Shown here piece by piece: positions 9,679 through 20,224 of a stretch of 64,000 nt of DNA. The translations under genes were made by a program, and so were the position numbers. Every line of letters begins with the position of its first letter. The stretch's first letter is position 1. Source of the stretch: DSWT01 sp035420085 (GTDB lineage: Bacteria > Chloroflexota > Anaerolineae > B4-G1 > SLSP01); the NCBI GenBank assembly GCA_035420085.1, contig DAOLUH010000008.1:68592-132591 (forward strand), given 5' to 3'. The notes under the pieces were generated by a model. That model saw only the letters and a list, made by a program, of their open reading frames with translations, ran no database searches and was not told the DNA's origin.

Positions 9679-11363
9679 AACGCTCCTCCCTGCCCGCTGC
9701 CCGTGGGGGACAGCTGATCCGGCGCACCCGCTCCGAGCGGTGCACTCGCCCCGAGCCGCAAAACCAGTTCGTCGAGGTCGAGCGCCTGCCGAATTTGGTC
9801 TACAGCGACTTTCAGCACGTCTTCCAGTTCAACCGGTTCACGCATCCGCCCCGTCACCTCGCTGATCGCGCGTTCTCGCGCCGCGCGACGTTGGGTGTCT
9901 TGATAGAGGCGCGCGCTTTCGAGAGCCACGCCCAATTGATCGGTCAACGTTTGCAGCATTTCGATTTCTTCGGCTGTCCAGCGACCGCCGCCCCCTGGCT
10001 TGCGCCCGCCCAGCACACCGATCACTTGATCGCGCACTTTGATCGGCAGCGCCAGGCCGGTGTGATCCTCGGCGCTCAGCGCCGGTTCTTTCTGGTGCAA
10101 AGCCTGCCGCATCTCCGGGCGCAAGGGATCGGAACTCAACGCGACGCCTTGCGATTGACTGAGAACGCTGATCTGCGCCTGTGTGTGAAAGAGTTGCTGC
10201 CAGGCCTCCGCGCTCATCTGCCCATAAACCCGGCGCTCCGCATCAACACTTTCCTCAAGACGTTCAAACAACAAGGCGTTATCCAGCGCCACAACAACCT
10301 GATCGGCCACGATCCGCAGAGCCGCGAGCAGCGAATCATCCAAAGCCTGTGGCCGCTCGGTATATACGGCTAAGACGCCCATCATTTCCCCGCGCGATTC
10401 CAGCGGCAGGGCCGCAGCCGCCTGTACACCGGGCATCTCAGACAATCTGGCCGCATCCTGGGTCTTGATCATGCGCCGGCTGACCGCACATTCACCGATC
10501 AAGGAGTGCAAGTCCACCGGCAGCCGGTAGCCAGGCTGCCAGATTTCGCCCACCGGCCCGGCGCTGGCGCGTAAAATCGCCGCTTGCCCGCTTTCTTCCA
10601 GGCGAAACAGGCCAACGCAATGCATCCCAAAACGCTGCTGCACGAATTTAGCCGTGCTTTGCAGCAATTGCTCAGGATCAAGCAGCGTCACCACAGTGCG
10701 GTTCACGTCGGCAGCGGCGCGTAGATGGGCTGTGTTTTCATCAACCTGCGCTTGGAGCGAAGCACGCAACACCTGTAGTTCCTGGTTGGCCTGTATCTGC
10801 GCCTGCTCGTTCCGACGCGCTTGTTGCACACTCTCGTTCAAGCGCCGCACCACCAACCACAGCGCCACTGCCAGGACAATGATCTGCATAACCACAACGA
10901 GATAATCGGCGAGCGCGTTATAGGCACTGAAAGGATTTTGCAGTAGGCCAGCGGACTCCGCCATACCCAAAGCGACGATAAAAATGAGGCTCAAAGCGCC
11001 ATAAACCACGATTCCGCCTTCACCAATCAGCAACGTGGCAACCACAACAGTCAAAGTGATGCCGACAATGGCCGTATCCCGGATACCATAGTGTCTGACC
11101 ATAAGAAAACCGAACACCAGCAGGCCGGCGAGTGGGGACAATACTCTGCCCGGCAAGGCAATATCACGCCAGGCCAGCGCCAACGCGACGAGCAGGACCA
11201 CGCTCATGCCCAGCATAATCGGACGGTTTATATCAACAATCGCTAACAAAATCGCGCCCAGCAGAGAGACGCCCAAAATGGCGAGGACGAGCCGTTTGAA
11301 ACCGCGATCCTCAACCGCAGGGTCTTTGCTGAATAGACGCCGTAGCCAATTCATTTGCCGCAT
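9675..11363 (-). CDS. Six-helix membrane GAF sensor with IGEC-type GAF1
   Basis: This is a 562-aa protein starting 1 nt after the upstream stop. ATG 11363 and ATG 11354 (MNWLRRLF) are both plausible; the second matches the leader of the sensor at 21280 (MLRRWF) better. Short helices fill residues 25-180. A long coiled coil (ESVQQARRNEQAQIQANQEL) joins GAF1, which has MHCVGLFRLEESG, RASAGPVGE and an IGECAVSRR loop. It is therefore a six-helix protein carrying the cysteine-containing GAF1 normally found on HAMP and LacI-type sensors, apparently a recombinant. The half GAF has RDQVIGVLGGRKPGGGG. After VLRLGA comes a Gly/Ala/Pro-rich tail of about 25 residues. Confidence 0.9.
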   Translation of the reverse strand: MRQMNWLRRLFSKDPAVEDRGFKRLVLAILGVSLLGAILLAIVDINRPIMLGMSVVLLVALALAWRDIALPGRVLSPLAGLLVFGFLMVRHYGIRDTAIVGITLTVVVATLLIGEGGIVVYGALSLIFIVALGMAESAGLLQNPFSAYNALADYLVVVMQIIVLAVALWLVVRRLNESVQQARRNEQAQIQANQELQVLRASLQAQVDENTAHLRAAADVNRTVVTLLDPEQLLQSTAKFVQQRFGMHCVGLFRLEESGQAAILRASAGPVGEIWQPGYRLPVDLHSLIGECAVSRRMIKTQDAARLSEMPGVQAAAALPLESRGEMMGVLAVYTERPQALDDSLLAALRIVADQVVVALDNALLFERLEESVDAERRVYGQMSAEAWQQLFHTQAQISVLSQSQGVALSSDPLRPEMRQALHQKEPALSAEDHTGLALPIKVRDQVIGVLGGRKPGGGGRWTAEEIEMLQTLTDQLGVALESARLYQDTQRRAARERAISEVTGRMREPVELEDVLKVAVDQIRQALDLDELVLRLGASAPLGAGAPDQLSPTGSGQGGAL

Positions 11364-11364
11364 C

Positions 11365-13287
11365 TCAGTTCTCCTGCGTATCCGCGTCCAACGCTTCGGC
11401 CAGCGTCAGGCTGATCATCAAGTCTTCCAAGCCAAACGCCCGCCGCACTTCATCTGCCGCCGTCTTGAGCACCGTTTCCATATCCAGCGATTCGCGCATC
11501 CGCGACGTCACCTCGCCGATGGTGCGCTCGCGGGCGGCGCGGCGTTGGGTATCTTGATACAGCCGCGCGCTTTCCAGAGCGATACCCAACTGCTCGGCCA
11601 AAGTCTCGGCCAGGGTCAGCTCTTCCGGCGTCCACTGGCTCCCGGCCGGCTTGAAGGTATCTATCACGCCAATGACATTGCCGCGCACCTGCACCGGCAC
11701 CGCCAGCGGCGCTGGATCGCCCGGGCTGACAGCTTGAACCATCTGCCCTGTGTGGAGCGCACGCTGCGCCTCAGCGGGCCAGGCATCCTCGGTCCCTAGA
11801 TCTGGAACAACACTGACCCCGCTCTCGACGCTACGCACACCTGGCATGGTCTGCGCACGAATGAGCTGACGCCAGCCTTCAAGGCTCAACTCACCAGAAG
11901 CGCGGCGTATGGTCTCGACCGCAGTCTGGCTTGCCGCCAACAAGCGGGCGTTTTCGAGCGCGATGGCGATCTGATCGGCCATTGTCTGCAAAACTGTGAG
12001 CGTATCCTGGTCAAAGGCATTGGGCTGCGCACTCTGCACGGTCAGCGCACCGAGCACCTTGCCGCGCGAGCGCAAAGGCAAGGCCGCTTCCGAGCGCGTC
12101 TCAGGCAATTCGGCGGTGATGCGACGCACGGCATCGGTTTCAGCTTGCAGAGCAATACGCGCCTGCGCGTTGACTATACTCCAGCCAATCATCGAATTGA
12201 CGTCCACAGCCAGCTTGTGGCCCCGCGCCAGCATAGTCTGGCCGGCCTGACCGGTACCCGCACGCAAAATGGCCCATTCGTTCTTTTCATCCACCAGAAA
12301 CAGGCCGACATAATACAGATCGAAACGCTCGCGGATCAATTCGACGGCTTCTTGCGCTAATTGCTCTCCTTCCAAAATGGACGACGCGGCGCGGGCGACC
12401 TCGGCCGAGGCGGCCAGGTAATCCGAGCGGCGCTTGAGGTCGGCGGTGCGGTCGTTCACACGCTGTTCCAGCCCGCCGATCAAGTTGCGCAATTGCTCGG
12501 TCATCAGGTTAAACACGCGGGCCAGCGCGCCCAACTCATCGTTACTTTGCACCGGCACCGGCTGATCGAGTTGCCCCGCCGCGACGCGCCGCGCGCCACT
12601 CTCCAGCGCGGCAATCGGCGCGGTGAGCCGGCGGGCGGTCCACCAGCCGATGGACAAAGTCAACGGTATAGCGATCAAAAACGCGATGCCGGCGGTCCGC
12701 GCAGTTTGCGCTTCCGCAGCCAGAATCGTCGCAGCGTCAACATCAATGTAAAAAATGCCGGCCAGCTCGCCTGACGAGGTATACAGGGGCGCATAGCCGC
12801 TGAGAAAGGTGCCAAAGATGTCCGTGTAGAATTCCTCTTCCACTTCGGTTTGCTGGATCGTCGCGGCGACTTTTTCCAGCACCAGGCCGGGGTCGTCATA
12901 AACTTGTTCCACGTGGACATGCGTGGCCGGGTCGGGATCGGTGTCAATGACAAATGTGATGGTGCCGTCCGGCTGAGCGCGCATACCGCCGACGTACCGG
13001 ATGATTGAGCTTTCGGCCTGGATGGCCCGCATTTGTTGGAGCACGGCTTGATAGGCCGGACCGTTTTCGTCGGCGCGGGTGCGGATGGCGGCAAACTGGT
13101 CGCCATCCACCTGCCTGGCACCCAGGCTGACCAGGTCGCGTAAGCGTTCGCGGAACAGGTCACGCTGCGATTGCCGGAACTGCCAAAACAGCGCCAGAGA
13201 CAACAGCCCCGTCGCCAGGACGATCAATACCGAATAGGCGATGGTCAGTTTGGCGCTCAAGCTCATTCTATAGGTCTTGCTTTGCAT
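11365..13287 (-). CDS. Cache-HAMP-GAF membrane sensor
   Basis: The protein is 640 aa from ATG 13287, which has AGGAG about 8 nt upstream. An upstream in-frame extension to 13335 has no ribosome site and is rejected. One helix (about 10-32), an extracytoplasmic domain of about 150 residues (single-Cache size, with TITFVIDTDPDP and SGELAGIFYIDVDA), and a second helix (about 188-208) lead into HAMP (RRLTAPIAAL...ARVFNLMTEQ). GAF1 (about 290-460) has LYYVGLFLVDEK, with IGWSIVN in place of IGxC. The half GAF is followed by DTQRRAARERTIGEV near 583 and a terminal ISLTLAEALD. It is the simplest classical periplasmic sensor in the array. The SBP encoded at 20225 could dock to such Cache proteins, but nothing here shows that. 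Confidence 0.9.
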   Translation of the reverse strand: MQSKTYRMSLSAKLTIAYSVLIVLATGLLSLALFWQFRQSQRDLFRERLRDLVSLGARQVDGDQFAAIRTRADENGPAYQAVLQQMRAIQAESSIIRYVGGMRAQPDGTITFVIDTDPDPATHVHVEQVYDDPGLVLEKVAATIQQTEVEEEFYTDIFGTFLSGYAPLYTSSGELAGIFYIDVDAATILAAEAQTARTAGIAFLIAIPLTLSIGWWTARRLTAPIAALESGARRVAAGQLDQPVPVQSNDELGALARVFNLMTEQLRNLIGGLEQRVNDRTADLKRRSDYLAASAEVARAASSILEGEQLAQEAVELIRERFDLYYVGLFLVDEKNEWAILRAGTGQAGQTMLARGHKLAVDVNSMIGWSIVNAQARIALQAETDAVRRITAELPETRSEAALPLRSRGKVLGALTVQSAQPNAFDQDTLTVLQTMADQIAIALENARLLAASQTAVETIRRASGELSLEGWRQLIRAQTMPGVRSVESGVSVVPDLGTEDAWPAEAQRALHTGQMVQAVSPGDPAPLAVPVQVRGNVIGVIDTFKPAGSQWTPEELTLAETLAEQLGIALESARLYQDTQRRAARERTIGEVTSRMRESLDMETVLKTAADEVRRAFGLEDLMISLTLAEALDADTQEN

Positions 13288-13389
13288 ATCCACACTCCTC
13301 TGCCCCCTGGTCGGCGTGCAGGTGGCTAGGCGCAAAAGATATTCCGGAGTTCGTTATGGGTTTCTGCCAAATCTGATCAGGCGTACACA

Positions 13390-16275
13390 TCATGCCGCCG
13401 TCTCCTTATCCGCAGCGCTCTCCGCCGGAGCAGCCAGGCGGATATTCAGTTCCGGCACGCCCAGCACCCGCCGTAGTTCTTGCGCCGCTGTCTTGAGCAC
13501 CGTCTCCATATCGAGCGACTCGCGGATGCGTCCGGTCACTTCACCCACCAACCGCTCCTGCGCCGCGCGGCGTTGCGTATCCTGATACAGCCGCGCGCTT
13601 TCCAGCGCCACAGCAAGCTGCTCGGTCAATGTCTCGATCAGCGCGTTCTCCTCTTCCGTCCAGGTCTTGTCTGGCGCTGTTTTGCGCAGGTTCACCACCC
13701 CGAGCACTTGATCACGCACCTTGAGTGGAACGGCCAACACGGCTTCCGTCTCAGATTGCTGAACGACACGTTGCCCGGATTGTACTGCCTGAACCATCTC
13801 CGGCTGCCAGGTACCTTCTGCTGATGTGACTTCATGCTGGGCGTAACGATAGCCTATCCCCTGTTCCGAACGCAGGAATTGCGTCCAGGCCCGCTCTGAA
13901 AGTTCACCATACGCCCGGCGCGTCTGCTCCAGCGCGGCCTCGCTCTCAGCGAACAAACGCGCGTTTTCCAACGCTACGGCCACCTGGTCGGCCATGATCT
14001 GCAAGACAGCCAACGCGGCCTCATCAAAGGCGTTGGGCTGAGCACTCTGCAGCGAGATCGCCCCGATCACCTGTCCACGCGAACGCAGCGGCAAGGCCAC
14101 CTCGGAGCGCGTATCAGGTAATTCTGGCGAAACAAAACGCACCTCGTCCCGTTCCGCTTCCTGCGCAATGCGTGGGCGGCCATTAACGATGCACCAGGCG
14201 ATCATTGAAGAGTCGGCCTTGAGTGGAAGCTGGTATCCCCGCGCCAGGCGCGCCAGGCCCGCCTGACCAGTACCGGCCCGCAACACGGCCTGTTCGCGAC
14301 GCTCGTCTACCGTGAACAACGCCACATAATACAGATTAAAACGTTCGCGGATCACCTCGACCACCTGCTGCACCAGTTCAGCGACTTCGAGGATGGAGGC
14401 CGTTGCGCGGCTCACTTCGGCCGAAGCCTGCAAATAGCGCGAGCGCCGTTCCAGGTCAGCCGTGCGGCTTAGCACACGGTCTTCGAGACTGCCGATCAAG
14501 TCGCGCAACTGCGCAGTCATACTGTTGAACGCATGGGCCAGAGTGCCCAACTCATCCTCGCTTTCTACCGGGGCTTCGCGGGTCAGGTCGCCGGCTGTGA
14601 TCGCGGCCACCGTTGAGGTCAACGTGTTCACCGGCTGGAAGGCCTGGCGCATTGCAAAAGCAACAAAGATAGCCATTAATGCGGCTCCCAACACCACGGT
14701 AAAGGTGGAAATATCCTGGAATCCTTGCAGAGCAGCGCGCACTTCAGATTCTTGCTGCTGTATCACAATCCCCCATCCACGACCCACATCGCTCTCCAGC
14801 ACATCCAGGTATGCCCACCAACGCACGCCCTGTTCATCTACAAAGGTGACAGGCAATCCTGTCTGACCCTGACGCAACAACTGTACGGCAGGATAATCGG
14901 ACAGGTCACGAAGTTCATTGCTATAAGCCGGGTCTGGGTGCGCCACGACGCGATTATCTGGCGCGACCACGTAGGCCAATCCCGTTTGCCCAACCCGGCT
15001 GGCTTGCACTTGCGTAGAAATTTCATCTAGCTCAGCGACGATGGAGGCAACACCGACGATCTCCCCGCTTGCGTTGCGGATCGGTGTCGCCAGGTTCAGG
15101 GCCGGCCGCCCAGTGGTGCGGCTGACCAGCGGCTGCATCGTGACCGGTGCACCGGAACGCCCGCCTTGAAACCAGAGACGGTCACTGTAGTCCTGAAGCG
15201 CACCATCGTCACTGCGCGCCACATTCATGCCGTTTAAATCGGTCGTATGCACCAAAAAGAGATAATCATACACACGGTCCGTTTCGACCAGGACAGGCTT
15301 TTGCAATGCGGGGTCCATACTTACAATGTCTGGCTGCGCAGCCAGTTGCTGCACCACCCATGTATTCTGGTTTAGCCAGATGTCCACCTTGCCCTTAAGT
15401 GAGCCGTTCGCCAAACGAAGCTGTTCGTTGGCATCTCGATTCAACTGACGGGAAGCTTGATTCGTCAAGAAGAAAGCCACCGCGATGAGGAGTGGCACTG
15501 CAATCGCCAGCACCAGCGACACCAGCCGCACTTGCAAACGTCCGCGCTGCAAACGGCGTTCGGAGACCATCTGCTGAAAGGCCGCATAACCATAGGAAAC
15601 TGTATAAATAAGGCTGGCGAGTTGTATGCTGAGAACTCTGGAAACACCGCCTAGACTAAACTGGACCACAGATGCGACAAGCTGCGACGCGAAGAGCAAC
15701 CAGGCCAACCGGCGCGTCTCCGGCACAACGTGTTTGTCCCGCCAGGCGACGAGTAATGCGACCAGGAGCGAGACGAGAGAAAAGACAGCATAACTTAAAA
15801 TTCGAATGGGCACAGCCAGGCTGCCATTGGCATAGTCAGCCAGTTCCACAAAACCGCCGTTGTAACCCACATCCAGACCTGTGTACCAAAAATGTGTACC
15901 CAGGTTCACATCTAAAAGGGTCAGCAGAGCCGGTAAGAAGAGCAGGCCATAGAGCGGCCACCACAACCAGCGCCACCTTCCACGCATCCATGCCGGTTTG
16001 AGCAGGACAACCGTCAGCAAGAGCAGGGCTACCTGGAAGGCCGTCGTTGTCGCCCCCAGTCCATAGGTTAGCGGTACAGCGCTTGCCCGTGTGACGATAG
16101 ACGCATCCAGAATCAGACCTGTGAACAGATTGTTTGCTGCAAAAATGAAAAACAATAGGCTCAGGTGACGGTTAGATGTATTCCAGACGTTGAGCGCCAA
16201 CACATACAGAGTGAGGATGAATCCGATCAACGACAACGCGAAACTCGAAATTTGGAGTACGAGAACCAGGCTCAT
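13390..16275 (-). CDS. Seven-helix + Cache + HAMP + GAF sensor
   Basis: This is a 961-aa protein. ATG 16275 forms an ATGA overlap with the upstream gene and has GAGGAGG at optimal spacing. Residues 1-255 form a seven-helix unit resembling the N-terminal 7TM region of some histidine kinases (ALNVWNTSNRHLSLLFFIF). A helix at about 258-280, a complete double-Cache domain (about 280-530; NVARSDDGALQDYSDRLWF, TRPNRVVAHPDP-like), another helix, and HAMP (AHAFNSMTAQ) follow. GAF1 (LYYVALFTVDERR, IAWCIVN) centres near 650. The half GAF and DTQRRAAQERLVGEV near 903 close the chain. It is closely related along its length to the protein at 30385-33339. Two membrane-associated inputs feed one cytoplasmic chain with no catalytic output. 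Confidence 0.9.
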   Translation of the reverse strand: MSLVLVLQISSFALSLIGFILTLYVLALNVWNTSNRHLSLLFFIFAANNLFTGLILDASIVTRASAVPLTYGLGATTTAFQVALLLLTVVLLKPAWMRGRWRWLWWPLYGLLFLPALLTLLDVNLGTHFWYTGLDVGYNGGFVELADYANGSLAVPIRILSYAVFSLVSLLVALLVAWRDKHVVPETRRLAWLLFASQLVASVVQFSLGGVSRVLSIQLASLIYTVSYGYAAFQQMVSERRLQRGRLQVRLVSLVLAIAVPLLIAVAFFLTNQASRQLNRDANEQLRLANGSLKGKVDIWLNQNTWVVQQLAAQPDIVSMDPALQKPVLVETDRVYDYLFLVHTTDLNGMNVARSDDGALQDYSDRLWFQGGRSGAPVTMQPLVSRTTGRPALNLATPIRNASGEIVGVASIVAELDEISTQVQASRVGQTGLAYVVAPDNRVVAHPDPAYSNELRDLSDYPAVQLLRQGQTGLPVTFVDEQGVRWWAYLDVLESDVGRGWGIVIQQQESEVRAALQGFQDISTFTVVLGAALMAIFVAFAMRQAFQPVNTLTSTVAAITAGDLTREAPVESEDELGTLAHAFNSMTAQLRDLIGSLEDRVLSRTADLERRSRYLQASAEVSRATASILEVAELVQQVVEVIRERFNLYYVALFTVDERREQAVLRAGTGQAGLARLARGYQLPLKADSSMIAWCIVNGRPRIAQEAERDEVRFVSPELPDTRSEVALPLRSRGQVIGAISLQSAQPNAFDEAALAVLQIMADQVAVALENARLFAESEAALEQTRRAYGELSERAWTQFLRSEQGIGYRYAQHEVTSAEGTWQPEMVQAVQSGQRVVQQSETEAVLAVPLKVRDQVLGVVNLRKTAPDKTWTEEENALIETLTEQLAVALESARLYQDTQRRAAQERLVGEVTGRIRESLDMETVLKTAAQELRRVLGVPELNIRLAAPAESAADKETAA

Positions 16276-18026
16276 GGATGCACCTCCTCAGACCCGGCAG
16301 CGTTTGCCCCGGGGCTGTCCATCCCTGTTCCTAATCGCACTTCCACCACATCAACATCCAACGCCGATCCCATCTCCCGGACAGCCGTTTGCAACACGTT
16401 ATGCAAATCCAGCGTTTCACGGATACGCCTTGTCACCTCACCCACCAATTGCTCGCGGGCGGCGCGGCGTTGGGTATCTTGATAGAGCCGCGCGCGCTCC
16501 ATCGCCTGGGAGACCTGTTCGGAGAGTAATTCCAGCAGCGCCACCTGATCCGGCGTCCACGCGCCAGATTGCGCGGGCAGTTGCGCGTCCAACACGGCAA
16601 TGACCCGCTCGCCGCTTTTGATCGGCACAGCCAAAGACGGTGTAGGCGTCGTTTCGCCGTGCTGACCTTGCACGGCGCGCCCGGTTCTGGCGGCTTGCAG
16701 CGCATCTTCATCCAGTTCACCGGTCATCGGCAACAGGTTATCGCCACGCTTGATAAAGCCCAAAGCCCGTTGTTCATTCGCCAACGCGCGCCAAGCCTCA
16801 CCGCTTAACTCGCCGTAAGCGCGTTGCTGGGCGGTCAGGCTTTCTTGCGCCTCATGGAACAGCCGGGCGTTGCTGATGGCCAACGCCACCTGGTCAGCCA
16901 GGGTTTGTAGCACGCTGATGTCTTCTTGGGTGAACGCCGCGCGCTCGATGCTCTGCACATCAAGGACGCCGAAGACTTGCCCCCGCGCGCGCAAAGGCAA
17001 CGCGATTTCCGAATGGGTATCAGGCAGATCCGGGTTGCTAAAAAAGACGGCGTCTTGCCCTACATCGAGCGCGATGCGCGGCGCACCGCGCACCGCCACA
17101 TCCCCTACAATGCCCTGCACCCCCACCCGCAAGCGATGGCCCCGCGCCAGCATCCGCTGCCCTCCCGCACTGGAAGCCGCCTGCAGGACTGCCCACTCGC
17201 CAGTCGGGTCAATAAAGAAGAGACCTACGTGATAGAAGCCCATGCGCTCGCTGATCAAACGCACCGCGGTTGCCAGCAGTTCGTCAGTCTCCAAAATCGA
17301 AGAGACACTGCGCGCCACATCGCCCGTCGCTTCCAGGTAACGCGCGCGGCGGGATAGAGCCTCAGTACGCTCAGCCACCGCGCGCTCCAAATCGGCGCGC
17401 TGCGCGTCCAGCTCGCGCATCAAATGCTGGCTGCGTTGCAACGCCGACGCTAACTGGGGTACCAGGTAGCTGATCCCCGCTTGCAACAAAACCATAATTA
17501 ACAACAGGATCGTCGTGTTGCTGATCCAACCAACCAAATCGGTTGATTTTGGCTCTTGCTCCGGCGGGATGCTCACCCAGCCCGCAGTAAAGGCAATGGT
17601 CAAGAAAATCATCGTGAGTAAAACAAGAAGCAAGACCAAGATGCGACCACGGCGGTTCAAAAACAGGGACGCCATCCCCACCAATCCCAGCAAAAATATA
17701 CGCCCACTTCCCCCGCGCCCGTCCTGGAAAAAGTCGAGAACGCCCATCACATAGACAAAAGCCAGGAAAATGCTGACCCGCAGTGTATAGGGAGCACGCC
17801 GCCAGAATGTCGCCGCCACCAATACGCCATAAGCAATCACATAGGTAGGTATCAACCAGGCTGTATTGGTTTCAACCGCATAATACGCGCCAGCAGCGAC
17901 AGCCAGAGGGCCAACAATGGTCAGCGCTATCAGCACACCACGGATCAACTGTTGCTGCCAGGCGCGAACGTCTTGATTTGCAAGGCTTGCACTGCGTTCA
18001 TTATCCGATTCGGTCATAAGGCTCAC
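16272..18026 (-). CDS. Six-helix membrane GAF sensor
   Basis: This is a 584-aa protein. GTG 18026 overlaps the upstream TGA, and ATG 18017 is the alternative start, with GGGTGAG a few nt before it. A polar leader of about 30 residues and six helices (about 30-190; APYTLRVSIFLAFVYVMGVL, GRIFLLGLVGMASLFLNRRG) mark the second six-helix group. GAF1 (about 235-395) has FYHVGLFFIDPTGEW, QAASSAGGQ and IVGDVAVRGAPRIALDVG, very close to the GAF1 at 6327. The half GAF carries GERVIAVLDAQLPAQSG. The end is DTQRRAAREQLVGEVTRRIRE then VVEVRLGTGMD and a short acidic tail. Confidence 0.9.
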   Translation of the reverse strand: MSLMTESDNERSASLANQDVRAWQQQLIRGVLIALTIVGPLAVAAGAYYAVETNTAWLIPTYVIAYGVLVAATFWRRAPYTLRVSIFLAFVYVMGVLDFFQDGRGGSGRIFLLGLVGMASLFLNRRGRILVLLLVLLTMIFLTIAFTAGWVSIPPEQEPKSTDLVGWISNTTILLLIMVLLQAGISYLVPQLASALQRSQHLMRELDAQRADLERAVAERTEALSRRARYLEATGDVARSVSSILETDELLATAVRLISERMGFYHVGLFFIDPTGEWAVLQAASSAGGQRMLARGHRLRVGVQGIVGDVAVRGAPRIALDVGQDAVFFSNPDLPDTHSEIALPLRARGQVFGVLDVQSIERAAFTQEDISVLQTLADQVALAISNARLFHEAQESLTAQQRAYGELSGEAWRALANEQRALGFIKRGDNLLPMTGELDEDALQAARTGRAVQGQHGETTPTPSLAVPIKSGERVIAVLDAQLPAQSGAWTPDQVALLELLSEQVSQAMERARLYQDTQRRAAREQLVGEVTRRIRETLDLHNVLQTAVREMGSALDVDVVEVRLGTGMDSPGANAAGSEEVHP

Positions 18027-20197
18027 CCACTTGTTGTCATCTTGTCCTGATCCACATCCGGCACCAGTCGTATTGCGGCTTGTTCAAGCCCCAACACCTG
18101 CTGGATTTGGTCAACTGTAGTTTTGAGTACGGCTTCGAGATCAAGTTCCTGCCGGATGCGCCCACTCACCTGACCAATGATGCGCTCACGCGCGGCAGCG
18201 TTTTGGGTGTCTTGATACAAGCGTGCGCTTTCCAACGCCACATTCAACTGGTCAATCAGCGCGGATAATAAGCCAATCTCTTCTTCTGTCCATTGGCTTC
18301 CATCGGGCTTGCGGCCGTCTACAACCCCAATGATCTGATCGCGCACGCGGATGGGGATCGCCAGCGTCGGCGCATCGCCCTGGCCCGACGCTACTTGCCC
18401 GGTAAGCAATGCTGTCGTCATTTCCGACCGCCAGACATCCACGCGCTGTACGGTTTTTTGTCCATCGCTGACAAAGCCCAGTTCGGAACTAAGTTGAAGC
18501 AAGTTGCGCCACCCTTCGCCCGACAATTCACCGTAGGCGCGCCGTTCAGCTTCCAGGCTCGCCCGCACTTGTTGGAACAACCGGGCATTACGCACCGCAT
18601 TGGCAACCTGATCCGCCACGGTCTGCATCACCGAAATATCTTCTTGGGAGAAAAAGGCTTCTTGCTCACTCTGCACCGTCATTGCGCCGATGATTTGGCC
18701 GCCTGAACGCAACGGCAGCGCCAACTCAGAACGTGTGTCCGGCAGATCCGGGTTACTGAAACGAACTGCCGCCTCACCAACGTCCAATTGGATGTCTGCC
18801 TGCCCCGTAAGGACGCAACGCCCAATCATCGAATCGCCGCCAATGAGCAAACGGTGATTGCGCGCCAACATCGCGCGCCCGGCCTCACCAGAACCGGCGC
18901 GCAAAACGGCATACTCGCCGGCCTCGTCGGTCAAGAACAAGCCTACATAGTACAGGTTGAACCGCTCTCGCACCAACTCAACGACTTGGGGCAGCAACTC
19001 TTCGATATCAAGCACTGCCGTCGTGACGCTCGATACCTCCGCTGCGGTGAGCAAACCCTGCGTGCGTTCGGCCACACGCCGCTCCAAACCAGCCAACGTT
19101 CCTCGTAATTGCGCCGTCAACTGGTTGAAAACTCGCGCCAGGTCCACCACTTCGGCAGGCCCCGTCAGCGATGCCTGAAGTTCGAGTTCGCCTCCAGAGA
19201 TCCGACTCACGGTGGCAGTCAAGTTAAGCAAAGGCGCAGCCACACGACGCGCAATGTAAACGGCGATCAGACCAACAATTGTGACCAACAGCACATTTAC
19301 GGCGACCGATATCAGGATTCTGTTGATGAGTGGTCCGGTCCCTTCCTGTATCGGCAGTTCGGTGACAACGGCCCAGTCCGGCGTCCCTAGAGGAACATAA
19401 GTCCCCACAACTCTAAAGCCATTGATACCCTGAAACCCGGCCGTCACAGCCTCGCCGGCAGGTACAGGATTTTCGATGAATTGCGCGACCAGTTTCAATT
19501 GGCGGACATTCTCACCGCGCAGAACCCGCGAGATATCGCCAAAAGCGATCAGGTTGCCTTGCTTGTCCACCACGTAGGCCAGACCTGTTTCGCCGACTTC
19601 AAGCCGATCCACCATATCCCACATAAACTTGAGACTCATCTCGGCCAGCAGCACACCCTGAAAATCGCCAAAAACATCCAGCGCTGGCACAGCCATAATC
19701 ACTAACGGCTCGCTCGTCGCCTCGTCCACGTAGATCGGACTGATATACCTGCTTTTTTGCTTGATCTGACTCAACCAATCGCTTTCAACCCGGTCAACGA
19801 GGTTACCCGACGCAGCCTGCGATAGCCGAGAGATTCTGACCTGTTCCTGACCTCGCGCATCCAAAAAAGCCAACTGCCGGAAGGCGGGCTGTAACCCCAG
19901 CAGATTCGCCAGGATTCTTTCTTGATCTTGTCGAAAGGTAAACGCAATGTCGCCGAGTCTGGCGGCCGTCTCCAATACGTCGAATTTGACCCGGAAAAAA
20001 TCAGCGACCGTATTGGCTGCCTTTTGGGCAATCAGTTGTTGTTCACTGCGAATTGCCCGATTGCCTTCCTGGATGAAGAAGATCAACTGCGGGATGTAGG
20101 CGATGAACAAAGCCCCCACAGTCAAAACCACGAAAGCGATGAGCAGCGTCGCCGCCAGGCTTCGTGAGATCTTGGGCTTTTCTTCCTGCATAGACAT
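18023..20197 (-). CDS. Double-Cache HAMP GAF membrane sensor
   Basis: This is a 724-aa protein. ATG 20197 has GAGAGGTGG upstream. A helix at about 12-38 is followed by an extracytoplasmic double-Cache domain (about 40-295) with LGDIAFTFRQDQ, ARGQEQVRISRLS, GLAYVVDKQGNLIAFGD and a YVPLGTPDWAVVTE return strand, then a helix (about 297-318) and HAMP (ARVFNQLTAQ). GAF1 near 416 has LYYVGLFLTDEAGEYAVLRAGSGEAG and IGRCVLTGQ. The half GAF and DTQNAAARERIIGQVSGRIRQ segment end the chain at IRLVPDVDQ. It lies immediately downstream (27 nt) of the orphan substrate-binding lipoprotein gene, which makes it a good candidate partner. That pairing is inferred from position only. Confidence 0.9.
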   Translation of the reverse strand: MSMQEEKPKISRSLAATLLIAFVVLTVGALFIAYIPQLIFFIQEGNRAIRSEQQLIAQKAANTVADFFRVKFDVLETAARLGDIAFTFRQDQERILANLLGLQPAFRQLAFLDARGQEQVRISRLSQAASGNLVDRVESDWLSQIKQKSRYISPIYVDEATSEPLVIMAVPALDVFGDFQGVLLAEMSLKFMWDMVDRLEVGETGLAYVVDKQGNLIAFGDISRVLRGENVRQLKLVAQFIENPVPAGEAVTAGFQGINGFRVVGTYVPLGTPDWAVVTELPIQEGTGPLINRILISVAVNVLLVTIVGLIAVYIARRVAAPLLNLTATVSRISGGELELQASLTGPAEVVDLARVFNQLTAQLRGTLAGLERRVAERTQGLLTAAEVSSVTTAVLDIEELLPQVVELVRERFNLYYVGLFLTDEAGEYAVLRAGSGEAGRAMLARNHRLLIGGDSMIGRCVLTGQADIQLDVGEAAVRFSNPDLPDTRSELALPLRSGGQIIGAMTVQSEQEAFFSQEDISVMQTVADQVANAVRNARLFQQVRASLEAERRAYGELSGEGWRNLLQLSSELGFVSDGQKTVQRVDVWRSEMTTALLTGQVASGQGDAPTLAIPIRVRDQIIGVVDGRKPDGSQWTEEEIGLLSALIDQLNVALESARLYQDTQNAAARERIIGQVSGRIRQELDLEAVLKTTVDQIQQVLGLEQAAIRLVPDVDQDKMTTSG

Positions 20198-20224
20198 TGT
20201 TCCACCTCTCGACAGCGCAAACGG